Part shown: piece after piece, positions 26,154-36,049 of the stretch
How positions within the stretch are numbered: the stretch's first letter is position 1
Layout of the letters: each line of letters opens with the position of its first letter
Source of the DNA: Candidatus Bathyarchaeota archaeon
GTDB taxonomy: Archaea > Thermoproteota > Bathyarchaeia > Bathyarchaeales > Bathycorpusculaceae
NCBI GenBank assembly: GCA_026014485.1
Contig: JAOZIE010000002.1
Coordinates: 171,081-235,080, forward strand
Length of the DNA: 64,000 nucleotides
Reading direction: 5' to 3'
Translations under genes and position numbers: made by a program
The notes under the pieces: generated by a model
Database searches by the model: none
What the model saw: only the letters and a program-made list of their open reading frames with translations
What the model was told of the DNA's origin: nothing

Positions 26154-27740
26154 ATGCCTAATGTTGACTCTGCCCGCGAAGTCATCGAAGCCCTGATGCT
26201 TTTGCGGTCGCCCACACCTGATGATGCCCACCGCCTAAAGCTCGTGGTCGCTGCAAAACATCACCTGCAGCAGATTCCCTCAAACGCGGACTTAATTGCC
26301 GTCCTCAAGCCTGAAGAAAAACGTAAACTCTCTCGAATTCTGCGCAGAAAAGCCACCCGCACCATCTCAGGCGTCACTGTTGTTGCTGTTATGACGAAGC
26401 CTTATGCGTGTCCGCAGCCTGAACCCTGCGCTTACTGTCCTGGTGGACCTACCACAGGTAGCCCGCAGAGCTACACTGGGCATGAACCTGCTGCTATGCG
26501 GGGTGGACAAAACAGCTATGACCCGTATCTGCAGGTTCGTAGCCGACTTGACCAGCTTACCGCTATAGGGCACCGTGTGGACAAAATTGAGCTTATTGTT
26601 ATGGGTGGAACGTTTCCTGCTACGCCGCTTGAGTATCAGCAGTGGTTTATTCAGCGGTGCCTTGACGCTATAACCGAGCAGGAATCCGCGAGCCTAGAAG
26701 AGGCAAAGGCGAATGCGGAAACAAGCCGAACCCGCAACGTCGGCATCACGGTGGAGACGCGTCCTGACTGGGCAAAGCAGCCTCACGTTGATGGCATGCT
26801 AGATATGGGGGTGACCCGTGTGGAGTTGGGCGTGCAGAACCCTGACGACGCCATTTACCGTTTGGTTGGCAGAACCCATACGGTAGCTGACGTGCAGGAA
26901 GCCACACGCGTCGCCAAGGATACGGGGTTAAAAGTTGTTTATCACCTGATGCCTGGGATGCCTGGTTCCAGCCGCGCAAAGGATTTGGAGGCGTTCATGC
27001 GGGTTTTCACTGACCCCGCGTTTATGCCTGACATGCTCAAGATTTACCCTTGCCTTGTTATAGACGGCACCAAAACGTATCAGTGGTACCAGCAGGGCAA
27101 GTATAAGCCTTATTCGACGGAGGAAGCCGCTGAGCTTGTGGCGCAAGTCAAAAAAACCCTTCCTCCCTGGGTTCGCGTCATGCGGGTACAGCGAGACATC
27201 CCCGCGGGGCTTATCGTGGCAGGCGTGAAGAAAAGCAATCTGCGTCAGCTTGCCCAGCAGAAACTTGCTGAGTACGGGGAACGGTGCAGGTGTATTCGCT
27301 GCAGAGAAGTTGGGCACCGATTTGCGGTTGACGGGGTAAAACCTGATTTGGACAGCATCAAAATTATATCCAAAGCCTACGAGGCATCTGAGGGCATCGA
27401 AACCTTCATTTCAGCTGAAGACCCCGAAAACGATGTACTCGTCGGTTACCTGCGGCTACGATTCCCCTCAGAAAAAGCGCACAGACCCGAAATTGCCATG
27501 GTCCCCTCAGCGATTGTGCGGGAACTCCACGTTTACGGGCCTCTCGTTCCAGTCGGGAAGCATTCGGCTGGAGCGTGGCAGCATAAAGGCTTTGGCGCGG
27601 CGTTGTTGGCTGAGGCGGAACAGTTAGCACGGGAAAATTCTGCGAAGAAGCTGTTGGTTACAAGTGCGTTGGGAACCAAACGGTACTATCTGCGGTTTGG
27701 CTTTCACGATGATGGTCCCTACGTTTCAAAACGCTTGTAG
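26154..27740 (+). CDS. elp3: Elp3-family tRNA uridine-34 modification enzyme
   Basis: 528 aa. A radical-SAM core with an iron-sulfur cysteine motif CPQPEPCAYCPGG at ~residue 87 follows an N-terminal tRNA-binding region. The C-terminal GNAT domain is seen in WQHKGFGAALLAEAEQLA and KRYYLRFGFHDDGPY. It adds a carboxymethyl group to wobble uridine of certain tRNAs. Archaeal Elp3 works without the other Elongator subunits, consistent with none being present. An intervening CRCIRCREVGHR segment may bind zinc. Confidence 0.96.
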   Translation: MPNVDSAREVIEALMLLRSPTPDDAHRLKLVVAAKHHLQQIPSNADLIAVLKPEEKRKLSRILRRKATRTISGVTVVAVMTKPYACPQPEPCAYCPGGPTTGSPQSYTGHEPAAMRGGQNSYDPYLQVRSRLDQLTAIGHRVDKIELIVMGGTFPATPLEYQQWFIQRCLDAITEQESASLEEAKANAETSRTRNVGITVETRPDWAKQPHVDGMLDMGVTRVELGVQNPDDAIYRLVGRTHTVADVQEATRVAKDTGLKVVYHLMPGMPGSSRAKDLEAFMRVFTDPAFMPDMLKIYPCLVIDGTKTYQWYQQGKYKPYSTEEAAELVAQVKKTLPPWVRVMRVQRDIPAGLIVAGVKKSNLRQLAQQKLAEYGERCRCIRCREVGHRFAVDGVKPDLDSIKIISKAYEASEGIETFISAEDPENDVLVGYLRLRFPSEKAHRPEIAMVPSAIVRELHVYGPLVPVGKHSAGAWQHKGFGAALLAEAEQLARENSAKKLLVTSALGTKRYYLRFGFHDDGPYVSKRL

Positions 27741-27784
27741 CGCGATTGCTTTTCATTTATGCTGTATGCTTGGTCTGAGTTTGG

Positions 27785-28495
27785 TTACGGTTGACTGTTG
27801 TGTGGGGTGGTTTGGTTTTTTTCGTCGTTTAGTCCGAAGTCGTTTCGCTGGGTTAATATGTTGTGCAGTAGGCGTTGTTCTGCTTTTCGTAGGTGCTCTA
27901 TTAGCGTGGAGTTGACTATGTTGAGTTTTTTTGCGAGTTCATCTGAGTTTATTCGGCGTGGGATGTCGTAGTAGCCGAGTTTAAAAGCGGAAATTAGAAC
28001 TTCCCGCTGCTTGTCTGTGAGTTGGTTTAGCGGGGAGTCTGGTGAAAACTGGGCGTCTCCCATCAGTGTTATCCTGTAGCGGATGCCTTTTGCGTCGAGT
28101 TTCTCCAAGAACTCTCTGACCTGCTGGGCGCTTCCGAGGAACGAGATTTTTATGAGTCCATTTTGGATTCCAAGCGGCGGAAACAGGTAGCCGTTTACAA
28201 CGCCAATCGAGTTTAACACTGAGGCGAAGGTGGGTCCCCCGCGCATAAATATGGTGTAGACACCGTTTTTTTCTTTTTCAAGAAGCTGCACTTCAAAAAG
28301 GAAATCCTGCACAAGTAATTCTTCAATTTTTGTTGCTGGGTCCTTGAATTCTATTTTCCAGACGGCTGCAATTTCTTTGTTATCTTGTCTTAGGAAGTGG
28401 AGCAGTTCGAGAGATTTTATTTTGTGGAAAGGCGGGATTTCTACGCCTACTTTTGACAGTTCCTTTTCGGAAACTTCCAGATTTAGCCGCCGCAT
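27785..28495 (-). CDS. Bacterio-opsin-activator-type HTH regulator
   Basis: 236 aa. The C-terminal HTH_10 module is clear: PLNQLTDKQREVLISAFKLG, YYDIPRRINSDELAKKL, then a recognition helix and TLIEHLRKAEQRLL. The N-terminal ~150 residues are a probable ligand-sensing domain of two similar alpha/beta halves. It is divergent from the giant RND gene with a perfect palindrome between them, so it likely regulates that gene and itself. Confidence 0.85.
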   Translation of the reverse strand: MRRLNLEVSEKELSKVGVEIPPFHKIKSLELLHFLRQDNKEIAAVWKIEFKDPATKIEELLVQDFLFEVQLLEKEKNGVYTIFMRGGPTFASVLNSIGVVNGYLFPPLGIQNGLIKISFLGSAQQVREFLEKLDAKGIRYRITLMGDAQFSPDSPLNQLTDKQREVLISAFKLGYYDIPRRINSDELAKKLNIVNSTLIEHLRKAEQRLLHNILTQRNDFGLNDEKNQTTPHNSQP

Positions 28496-28537
28496 GTGTT
28501 ATGGGTGGCTTTTTTCCGATTTATGCTTTTCCTGTAC

Positions 28538-28551
28538 CCGAGTATACTCGG
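28538..28551. promoter_or_regulatory. 14-bp palindromic operator candidate
   Basis: CCGAGTATACTCGG is self-complementary and lies 43 bp from the regulator start and 58 bp from the RND start. It is the only strong symmetry in this divergent intergenic region, making it the probable regulator-binding site. Confidence 0.55.
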
Positions 28552-28608
28552 TAGAATCTTAATGAGCGCGTTGACGCGTTTGCTTATGAAAACTAGAAAA
28601 ATCCGAAA

Positions 28609-31600
28609 ATGGAGTTGATGTTGGTGGATTTCGCTAAAGGGAAAACCTTCGAAAAGATGGGTAGACGAATCGCAAAACGTAAGTACGCAGTAATTTTGGC
28701 TTGGCTCTTGATTCTTGTTCTTGTAGTGCCGTTTGTGCTTGACACCAGCGGCGTGATTTCTCTTCAGTTAAACAGTGCCTCAGACAAGAATTTAGAGTCA
28801 GCACGGGCGTCAGACATAATCAGTGAACAGTTCTCAACAACTGTTGCTGATAACACTTTGATGATTGTGGTTTCCTCTCAAGATGTTTCATCACTGGAAA
28901 CACAGGCATTCATCAACCGACTCACCTCCGACATTAAAGCCAACGGAAGCATCAGTGGACTTGAAAGCGTTAACAGCGTCTACTCGGTGCTGGTTCCTAT
29001 ACTTAACCAAACCAACCAAGGCGTATACATCGCCATCGACAACGCAAACCTCACTTTCAACTTGCTGTATGGTGTTCCCACAGCATACATGACCGTCTGG
29101 GGCACGGCATATAACCAAACTCTGGACTCTTTGGTTTCTGGCATTAACCAAACCAACCAAGGTGTCTATGAAGCTTTTGAGAACGCCAACCTAACCTATA
29201 ACCTGCTGTATGGCGTTCCAGCAACGTATCTGAATGTGTGGTCTGAAGCGTATAATCAGACACAAAGCATACCCCTGTCCAATGAGCTTGCTTACAACCA
29301 AACCGCAGCTATACTCTACCAAGCTGACCCCGCAACATTTGAAACATACACTGCACCTTTACTTGACGCCTTCAATGCTTCTTGGACGCAGAGCTTCCAA
29401 AATCCCGAAACAGAACAATACCCCCCTGTTCAGCGGGCTTTAGTTGCGTCGGAGCAAACAAACCAACTCTACATAACCGTCTTTTTAGCAGGCGATGAAA
29501 GCGCCCAAACCTTCACTACAGCCTTAACATCGGCTTTCTCCCTTCAAACGTTTCTGACAAACACTCAAGCAGAAAACAGCGCCCAACTTGAGGACTTTGC
29601 CATTGACTACGTAGCTTCCTACTCAAATTCGTCAGTGGAGTTTGTTGCCGCCGCATATGATTTGGGCAGAACCCCCGACCCCTCCGCTCTCAAAACGCTC
29701 TCTGCAGACATAATTTGGAACCCTCAAACCTACAACATGAACGAAGACTTCCTTACCCTGCTTAACTCTGTAGCATACGAGGAAAGCGCCGCCGTCCTAA
29801 GACAAGCCGACCCCGCGTCTTTTGACCAGTACACCGTCCATTTGCTGGATGCATTCAATGCGTCTTGGTCTGAAAGCTTCCAGAACACGCAAACCCTAAA
29901 CTACACTCTGATGCAGCGTGCCCAAGCAGTCAGTGAACAGGCAAACACCTTATACATCGACACGTATTTGGGCGACAACAAAGACTTCGGAGAGTCCTTA
30001 ATCAGAACGTTCTCTTTAGAGGACTTTTTATCGGCTTCGCCAGAGCAGATTAACCAGAAACTCTCTGACTTTGCCGTCTCATATGTTTCTAACTCCTCTG
30101 GCTTATCCCTACAACTGATAGACTCAATCTGTGACTTGGGCAGAGAATACAGTTCTGAGGCGCTGCAAACCTTAGCTGGAAACATAGTTTGCAACCCCTC
30201 TGCCTATAACTTGGGGGAGCAGTTGAATTCGGCGCTTAGCTCGCTTGTTTCGCCTGCTGGAGACGTGACGTTGGTTTCTGTTAGCTTAAGCGATTCCAGC
30301 GAAACTCCTCTTCTTGTAATCCGAGACATCATAACCGCGGAGTTGGCTAAGGACTCTGGCGGTGTAACCTCTGCCCTCGTCACTGGTGAAAGTGCGCTTA
30401 GCCAAGATTTCGGGAGTTCAGCTACGCAGGACTTTGACTTTATTCTGCCTGTAACCATAGCCTTGCTTCTCATTGCAACGGGTCTATTCTTCCGCTCCAT
30501 AGTTACGCCTCTTGTAACTTTAGGTGCTATAGGCGTGGGCTTGGGGATTTCACAGATATTCATCGTCATCATCGGCACCTACGTGAACCAAGTTGACTTC
30601 ATGATTCCCACAATTCTCTTAACGGTGCTCATTGGCGTAGGCACAGACTACAGTATATTCATCATTGCGCGTCACAGAGAAGAACTAGTCAACGGGTTAT
30701 CCGTTAAAGATGCTGTCATCAAATCTGTAACTTGGGCAGGCGAAAGCATAGCCACCAGCGGAACCACCGTAATCATAAGCTTTTTGGGTCTTGCAGCAAC
30801 CACCATCGTGCTCCTGCAAACGTTAGGCTTAATTGTTGGTGCAAGCGTGATAGTTGCGTTAGCTGTCTCTTTGACGCTGGTTCCCTCTTTGGCGATGGTG
30901 CTGAAAGAAACGCTGTTCTGGCCTAACTGCGGCTCAAGATTCTCCAGTTACGCCGAAAAGTGCCGCATGAAAGCCCAGAAAAAGAACGGCTATTTTGCGC
31001 GAAGCGGCAAATTCTCTGTGAAGCACGGCAAAGTCCTCATCCTCGTTGCTATCCTTGTCACTGTGCCTCTATTCTATATCTATGCTTCAACTACGCCGAC
31101 CTTTAACTTCCTAGGCGGGGCTTCTAAAGACTTAGAGTCTATAAGCGCGTCCAACTCGCTTTCTGCCTCGTTTGGTGCAGGACAAATATTCCCAACCTAC
31201 GTGGTGGTGAATTTCTCGCAGCCACTAATCAACAACGGCGTGTTTAACGCAACGGAACTGGCGGTTCTACAGTCTCTTTCCTCAGACTTGTCCGCGCACG
31301 ATGCCATTAAAGAAGTGACTGGACCCACTATGCCTTATGGTATTCCAATAGACCTCAACAGCCTCACCTCAGAAAGCAACGATTATTCGGCAGTGCTTCA
31401 AAATGTGGGCGCCGACAATAAAACTGCGATCATAACCCTGAAATTCGAAATTGATCCCTACTCAACCCAAGCCATAAACGCTGCCAGCGATATCCGCGAA
31501 AGCATTCACCAAAACTACGATGGCGAAAACGGCGTCTCAGGCATATACGTAGGCGGCACCACTGGAACCATGCTGGACGTGAAGAACGTCTTTGACAACC

Positions 31601-32154
31601 AATTCAACACTATACTGCCGATTGTTGTGGTCGGCGTTGCTGTGGTGCTGTTTGTGCTGCTCGGTTCGCTGCTTTTACCCATCTGTGCGGTTCTCTCCGT
31701 TTTGATGAGTATCGTTTGGACTCTTGCCGCAACCATAATTGTTTTCCAATCTGCCTTCAACTACGGTTTGCTGTTCATCACGCCGATGATTCTGCTGGTT
31801 CTTCTGCTGGGTATAGGCATGGACTACAACATCTTCATCCTCGCCCGAGTCCGCGAAGAAGCCGCTAAAGGACAAAAACTCAACGACGCAATCGTCCACG
31901 CCATCGAGCAGACAGGCGGAATCATAACCGCAGCAGCCATAATCCTCGCGGGCTCCTTGGGTGCGCTGATGCTTTCCAGCAACCTACTGCTAAGGGAACT
32001 TGGCTTTGCCTTCGCGTTCTCGATACTGATTGACGCTTTGGTGGTGCGCACCTACTTGGTTCCCGCAGTGATGTCAGTGCTTGGCAAATACAACTGGTAC
32101 AACCCGTTGCCGTGGCCAAAACGCTCCAAAGAACTATACCAGAAAAAAGACTAA
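28609..32154 (+). CDS. RND/MMPL-family transporter, 1181 aa, with duplicated extracytoplasmic region
   Basis: Twelve-helix RND architecture: helix 1 near residue 25, a very large extracytoplasmic domain (~55-615), five helices with GVGTDYSIFIIARHREE, a second loop (~820-1000) and a final helix block with GIGMDYNIFILARVREE. The two D-Y motifs are the proton-relay positions of MmpL-type proteins. The first loop holds tandem copies: NQTNQGVY...ANLTFNLLYGVP occurs twice ~55 residues apart, and AAILYQADPATFETYT matches AAVLRQADPASFDQYT later. Substrate is likely a lipid or drug; unknown. Divergent from its presumed regulator. Confidence 0.9.
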   Translation: MELMLVDFAKGKTFEKMGRRIAKRKYAVILAWLLILVLVVPFVLDTSGVISLQLNSASDKNLESARASDIISEQFSTTVADNTLMIVVSSQDVSSLETQAFINRLTSDIKANGSISGLESVNSVYSVLVPILNQTNQGVYIAIDNANLTFNLLYGVPTAYMTVWGTAYNQTLDSLVSGINQTNQGVYEAFENANLTYNLLYGVPATYLNVWSEAYNQTQSIPLSNELAYNQTAAILYQADPATFETYTAPLLDAFNASWTQSFQNPETEQYPPVQRALVASEQTNQLYITVFLAGDESAQTFTTALTSAFSLQTFLTNTQAENSAQLEDFAIDYVASYSNSSVEFVAAAYDLGRTPDPSALKTLSADIIWNPQTYNMNEDFLTLLNSVAYEESAAVLRQADPASFDQYTVHLLDAFNASWSESFQNTQTLNYTLMQRAQAVSEQANTLYIDTYLGDNKDFGESLIRTFSLEDFLSASPEQINQKLSDFAVSYVSNSSGLSLQLIDSICDLGREYSSEALQTLAGNIVCNPSAYNLGEQLNSALSSLVSPAGDVTLVSVSLSDSSETPLLVIRDIITAELAKDSGGVTSALVTGESALSQDFGSSATQDFDFILPVTIALLLIATGLFFRSIVTPLVTLGAIGVGLGISQIFIVIIGTYVNQVDFMIPTILLTVLIGVGTDYSIFIIARHREELVNGLSVKDAVIKSVTWAGESIATSGTTVIISFLGLAATTIVLLQTLGLIVGASVIVALAVSLTLVPSLAMVLKETLFWPNCGSRFSSYAEKCRMKAQKKNGYFARSGKFSVKHGKVLILVAILVTVPLFYIYASTTPTFNFLGGASKDLESISASNSLSASFGAGQIFPTYVVVNFSQPLINNGVFNATELAVLQSLSSDLSAHDAIKEVTGPTMPYGIPIDLNSLTSESNDYSAVLQNVGADNKTAIITLKFEIDPYSTQAINAASDIRESIHQNYDGENGVSGIYVGGTTGTMLDVKNVFDNQFNTILPIVVVGVAVVLFVLLGSLLLPICAVLSVLMSIVWTLAATIIVFQSAFNYGLLFITPMILLVLLLGIGMDYNIFILARVREEAAKGQKLNDAIVHAIEQTGGIITAAAIILAGSLGALMLSSNLLLRELGFAFAFSILIDALVVRTYLVPAVMSVLGKYNWYNPLPWPKRSKELYQKKD

Positions 32155-32335
32155 GCAACCTCCGAGGCTACTTTAAGCCTCCCCTTTTCCTTTTTTATTT
32201 AAGTCCTTTTCTGTTTTTGGTTGTTACAGGAACCTTTTTGGCTGGATTCAGTTATAAAGGTGTTAGGCACCAAGTAGTATTATGCGCGGTTGCATAGAGC
32301 CGCCTAGAATTCACATTAACAACTGAGGAAGCGAA

Positions 32336-33688
32336 ATGAGCAAATCTGAAGAAAATCTTGGTTACAAGGGTGAAGCATTGGACGCCATAAAGAAAGCTGG
32401 ATGCGAAGTAGGTGACATTGTACGCGTCAGCGGCGACGACAAAATCTACGAGGGTATTCTTATTCCCCGCTCTGAATCAGGCGACAGCCGCCACGTTGTT
32501 GTCAAAATGAAAAGCGGCTACAACATCGGCATCCGCCTGTCGGCAAACGTGAAAATCGAGAAAATCGGCAAAGGCGCCAAACCCACCTTCGAGTCGCCTC
32601 CGCTTCCCCCTCAGCGTCTGGATCTGCCCAAAGTCGTCATTATGAGTACGGGAGGAACCATAGCTAGCCGCGTGGATTACCGCACAGGCGCCGTCCGCTC
32701 CGCAATTTCGGCAAGTGACCTCTACGGCGTGGTTCCTGAACTTGCAGACCTTGCGCAGGTGGATACGCAGATTGTTTTGAGCATTTACAGTGAGAACCTG
32801 ACGCAGCAGCATTGGAGGCAAATCGCTGAGGCTGCAGCAAAAAACATCGAGGAAGGCGCGCAGGGCGTGGTTATCGCGCATGGCACGGACACGATGGCTT
32901 ACACGGCTGCCGCTTTGAGTTTTGCTCTGCAGAATTTGCCTGTGCCCGTTATCGTGGTTGGTGCTCAGCGGAGTTCCGACCGACCCAGCTCAGATGCAGC
33001 CACGAACCTGATTGGCGCCGTGAACGCAGCGGCATACGGGCAGTTCGCGGAGGTGGCTATAGCAATGCATGAAACCGTCGCAGACACTTCCATTGTTTTT
33101 AACCGCGCCGCAAGGGTACGCAAATGCCACACCAGCAGACGTGACACATTCAAACCCGTTAACGCGTTGCCGATTGCCCGAGCCACAGGTCACGAACTAA
33201 CAATGCTAACCCCCGACTTCAGAAAACGCGACCCAACCGCGAAGATGGTTTTGAAACCGAATTTCAGCGAGAAAGTGGCGTTAATCAAATTTTATCCCGG
33301 CATGGACCCCGCCATAATCGACTGGTACGTGCAGAACGGCTTTCGGGGCCTTCTTCTGGAAGGTTCAGGTTTAGGTCACGTTAGCAGCACCTGCTTTGGC
33401 GCCATCCAAAACGCAGTCAGCGGCGGCGTGGTTGTGGCGTTGGCGTCGCAGTGCATTTGGGGGCGCGTGAACATGAACGTGTACGATACGGGACGTGACC
33501 TGTTGGCGCTAGGTGTGGTTCCCGCTGACGACATGTTTCCTGAAACGGCTTTGGTGAAGCTTATGTGGACGCTGGGGCAAACCAGCGACGCTGAAGAGGC
33601 AAAGAAACTCTTCAAAACCAATATTGCAGGCGAGCTTTCCCCGCGGACGCTTCCCCAAGAATGCGCAATCAAGGAAGGAGGACAATAA
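32336..33688 (+). CDS. gatD: Glu-tRNA(Gln) amidotransferase subunit D
   Basis: 450 aa. An N-terminal SH3-like domain (~1-85) precedes an asparaginase-type catalytic domain with STGGTIASRVDYRTG and AHGTDTMAYTAAAL. GatD releases ammonia from glutamine or asparagine for GatE. GAGG precedes the ATG. Followed after one base by gatE, with a GGAGG ribosome-binding site inside its own 3' end. Confidence 0.97.
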   Translation: MSKSEENLGYKGEALDAIKKAGCEVGDIVRVSGDDKIYEGILIPRSESGDSRHVVVKMKSGYNIGIRLSANVKIEKIGKGAKPTFESPPLPPQRLDLPKVVIMSTGGTIASRVDYRTGAVRSAISASDLYGVVPELADLAQVDTQIVLSIYSENLTQQHWRQIAEAAAKNIEEGAQGVVIAHGTDTMAYTAAALSFALQNLPVPVIVVGAQRSSDRPSSDAATNLIGAVNAAAYGQFAEVAIAMHETVADTSIVFNRAARVRKCHTSRRDTFKPVNALPIARATGHELTMLTPDFRKRDPTAKMVLKPNFSEKVALIKFYPGMDPAIIDWYVQNGFRGLLLEGSGLGHVSSTCFGAIQNAVSGGVVVALASQCIWGRVNMNVYDTGRDLLALGVVPADDMFPETALVKLMWTLGQTSDAEEAKKLFKTNIAGELSPRTLPQECAIKEGGQ

Positions 33689-33689
33689 A

Positions 33690-35585
33690 ATGGTGGTTGA
33701 CTACGCAAAAATCGGCTTAAAGGTCGGCTTAGAAATTCACCAGCAGCTTGCCACTGCGTCGAAGCTGTTTTGCAGTTGCCCCCCGCTGCTGTTCAAGGAA
33801 GACCCTGAAATAGTTTTTCTGCGTCGGCTCAGACCCACTCAAAGCGAGTTGGGGCAGATTGACCCTGCAGCATACTTTGAATTCCAAAAGGGCGTGAAAG
33901 TCCTCTACGAAGCAAACCGCCAGTCATCGTGTCTTGTGGAGATGGATGAGGAACCGCCTCACCCTATGAACATTGAAGCTGTGGAGGTCGTGTTGATGGC
34001 TTCGTTGATGATGAACATGAAGCCCATCGATGAAGTGCATGTTATGCGCAAAACCGTCATCGACGGCTCTAACACGACGGGTTTTCAGCGTACCAGCATA
34101 ATCGCGTTGGACGGCTGGATAAAAGTCGGCGACAAAACCATCCCGATGCAGGCAGCCAGCCTCGAAGAAGACGCAGCAAGAAAAACAGGCACCGAAGCAG
34201 ACGGCAAAATCATCCGTTACCGCATCGACCGCCTCGGCATACCCCTTATTGAGGTGGCTACGGCGCCCGTGATTTATTCGCCTCAGGAGGCTCAGGATGT
34301 TGCCCTCGTTATAGGTAGGATTCTGCGGGACACGGGCAAGGTTATGCGGGGGTTAGGTACGATTAGGCAGGACCTGAACGTGTCGCTTCCAAACGGCGCC
34401 CTCATCGAAATTAAGGGTGTCCAGCAGCTGGATTTAATCAGCACGGTTGTGGAGTACGAGGTTCAGCGGCAACTGGGACTAATAGCCGTTAAGGAAGAGC
34501 TCTCCGCCAAAGGCATTACACCCCAAAGCATCAGCGAAGACATCGTTGACGTAACCGACGTTTTCAAAGAAACCAAATCCAAAGTCATACGCAAAGCCGT
34601 GGACAAAAAGAAGGCGGTTAAAGCTTTGAAGCTGCATGGGTTCGCGGGTTTTCTTGGGCGCGAGTTGATGCCGAATTTCCGCGTGGGCACCGAGTTGTCT
34701 GACCGCGCCAAATTCTGGGGTCGCGTCGGCGGCATATTCCACACTGACGAGATGCCCAACTACGGCATAACCCCCGAGGAAGTGGAGGCTGTCAAGAAAG
34801 CCGTTGGCGCCGTTGAAGGTGACACGGTGGTTTTCGTTGCTGACTCCGAGGAGAATACGGTGGATGCACTGAAGGCGGTTGCAGAGCGGGCAAAGGAACT
34901 GCTGACTGGGGTACCCGCCGAAACCCGCACGGCAAAGGAAGACGGCACCACGCGGTACATGCGTCCCCGACCAGGCGCCGCACGGATGTATCCAGAAACC
35001 GACATCCCCCCCACATTGATTACGGAAGCGTTGGTGGAGCGAATCCGCGCAAACCTGCCTGAATCCGCCGAGAAAAAGCAGCAGAGGCTCACCGAACAGT
35101 TTGGCTTAAACGAAAAGCTTGCCAAGCAAATCGTGGATTCCGAGTACAACCTGCTTTTTGACGCAATCGCCACGGAAAGCGGGGTTTCCGCCACAACCGT
35201 TGCCGTTTTCTTAACTGAGACACTCAAGGCGCTCAGACGCGACGGCGTACAGGTTGAAAACGTCTCTGACGAGCAGGTAACGGCGATTTTTGGCGCTGTC
35301 GGTTCAGGTGAACTTGCCAAAGAAGCCGTTTCTGACGTGTTTTCTTGGCTTACAAAAAACGAAGGGAAAAAGGTGCAGGATGCAACAGAGGCGCTTGGGC
35401 TGAAAATGCTCTCCAGCCAAGAACTGGAGGCGCTGGTGAATCGCGTGATGGCGGACAATAAGGCGCAGATTGAGAAGCTGGGCAAATCCGCGTTCGGCTT
35501 GGTTATGGGTTTAGTGATGAAGGAAGCCCGCGGCAAAGCAACCCCCGACGCTGTTAGTAAGCTGGTGAAGCAGAAACTAACGTAG
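33690..35585 (+). CDS. gatE: Glu-tRNA(Gln) amidotransferase subunit E
   Basis: 631 aa from the ATG at 33690 (MVVDYAKIGLKVGLEIH) behind GGAGGACAATAAA; the ORF-track start 22 residues upstream overlaps gatD and is rejected. GatB/E core signatures GLEIHQQLATASKLF and LIEVATAPVIYS are present, with an AspRS-like insert in the middle and a YqeY-like helical C-terminus (~from 480). It phosphorylates and amidates misacylated Glu-tRNA(Gln), giving Gln-tRNA in archaea. Confidence 0.97.
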   Translation: MVVDYAKIGLKVGLEIHQQLATASKLFCSCPPLLFKEDPEIVFLRRLRPTQSELGQIDPAAYFEFQKGVKVLYEANRQSSCLVEMDEEPPHPMNIEAVEVVLMASLMMNMKPIDEVHVMRKTVIDGSNTTGFQRTSIIALDGWIKVGDKTIPMQAASLEEDAARKTGTEADGKIIRYRIDRLGIPLIEVATAPVIYSPQEAQDVALVIGRILRDTGKVMRGLGTIRQDLNVSLPNGALIEIKGVQQLDLISTVVEYEVQRQLGLIAVKEELSAKGITPQSISEDIVDVTDVFKETKSKVIRKAVDKKKAVKALKLHGFAGFLGRELMPNFRVGTELSDRAKFWGRVGGIFHTDEMPNYGITPEEVEAVKKAVGAVEGDTVVFVADSEENTVDALKAVAERAKELLTGVPAETRTAKEDGTTRYMRPRPGAARMYPETDIPPTLITEALVERIRANLPESAEKKQQRLTEQFGLNEKLAKQIVDSEYNLLFDAIATESGVSATTVAVFLTETLKALRRDGVQVENVSDEQVTAIFGAVGSGELAKEAVSDVFSWLTKNEGKKVQDATEALGLKMLSSQELEALVNRVMADNKAQIEKLGKSAFGLVMGLVMKEARGKATPDAVSKLVKQKLT

Positions 35586-35599
35586 CTTTTCTGGCGGCT

Positions 35600-35932
35600 T
35601 TACTGATTCGTCTTGTAGGCTTGGCGGAGTAGACGCTGCTTGAGTTCTTCGGTTGCGAAAAACTCTATCTTCCCGCATCGTTGACAGATATAGACCTCCA
35701 CGGGCATCGTCTGCTCGCCGATTTCTGCCCATTCCCCAAAGAGTAGTTTCCAGCCGCCGCTGGTTCCGCCCACTCGGAGATTTTCCGAATACACATATAC
35801 CGTGATTGCTCCGCATGAGCTGCACCTTTTGGTTTTCTCGTCCACCTGTTCCTCTGCCTCTTTTCTGCTTTGTCTTTTGATGGGGGTTAGGCGCCTAATT
35901 AATTCTGTGGAATCAGCGTTTTTCCCGCTCAA
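35600..35932 (-). CDS. Small zinc-binding protein with two CxxC pairs
   Basis: 110 aa, TTG start. CSSCGAITVYVYSEN near residue 37 and YICQRCGKIEFF near residue 82 form a zinc ribbon around a beta insert (GGWKLLFGEWAEIG). The ends are helical and charged. Similar zinc-ribbon proteins are common in archaea; no specific role is assigned. Convergent with gatE. Confidence 0.75.
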   Translation of the reverse strand: MSGKNADSTELIRRLTPIKRQSRKEAEEQVDEKTKRCSSCGAITVYVYSENLRVGGTSGGWKLLFGEWAEIGEQTMPVEVYICQRCGKIEFFATEELKQRLLRQAYKTNQ

Positions 35933-36049
35933 TCAGTCATGTTGTATCCGAGCAAAGGATGCCGAATTTTAAGTTGGGTATCCATGCCGTTTTGACATTT
36001 TCATGTCACAAATACTAAAAAGAGCAATTCGAGAGTATTACCGTGGGGC

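Noticed and set aside
29281-30240. Repeated segments considered as a tandem DNA repeat or CRISPR-like array
   Set aside because: The similarity is at protein level within the RND gene, units are long and diverged, and there are no regular spacers. No CRISPR array was seen anywhere in the window.
34760-35536. 258-aa minus-strand ORF
   Set aside because: Antisense shadow of gatE with a serine/alanine-rich composition typical of codon mirroring.
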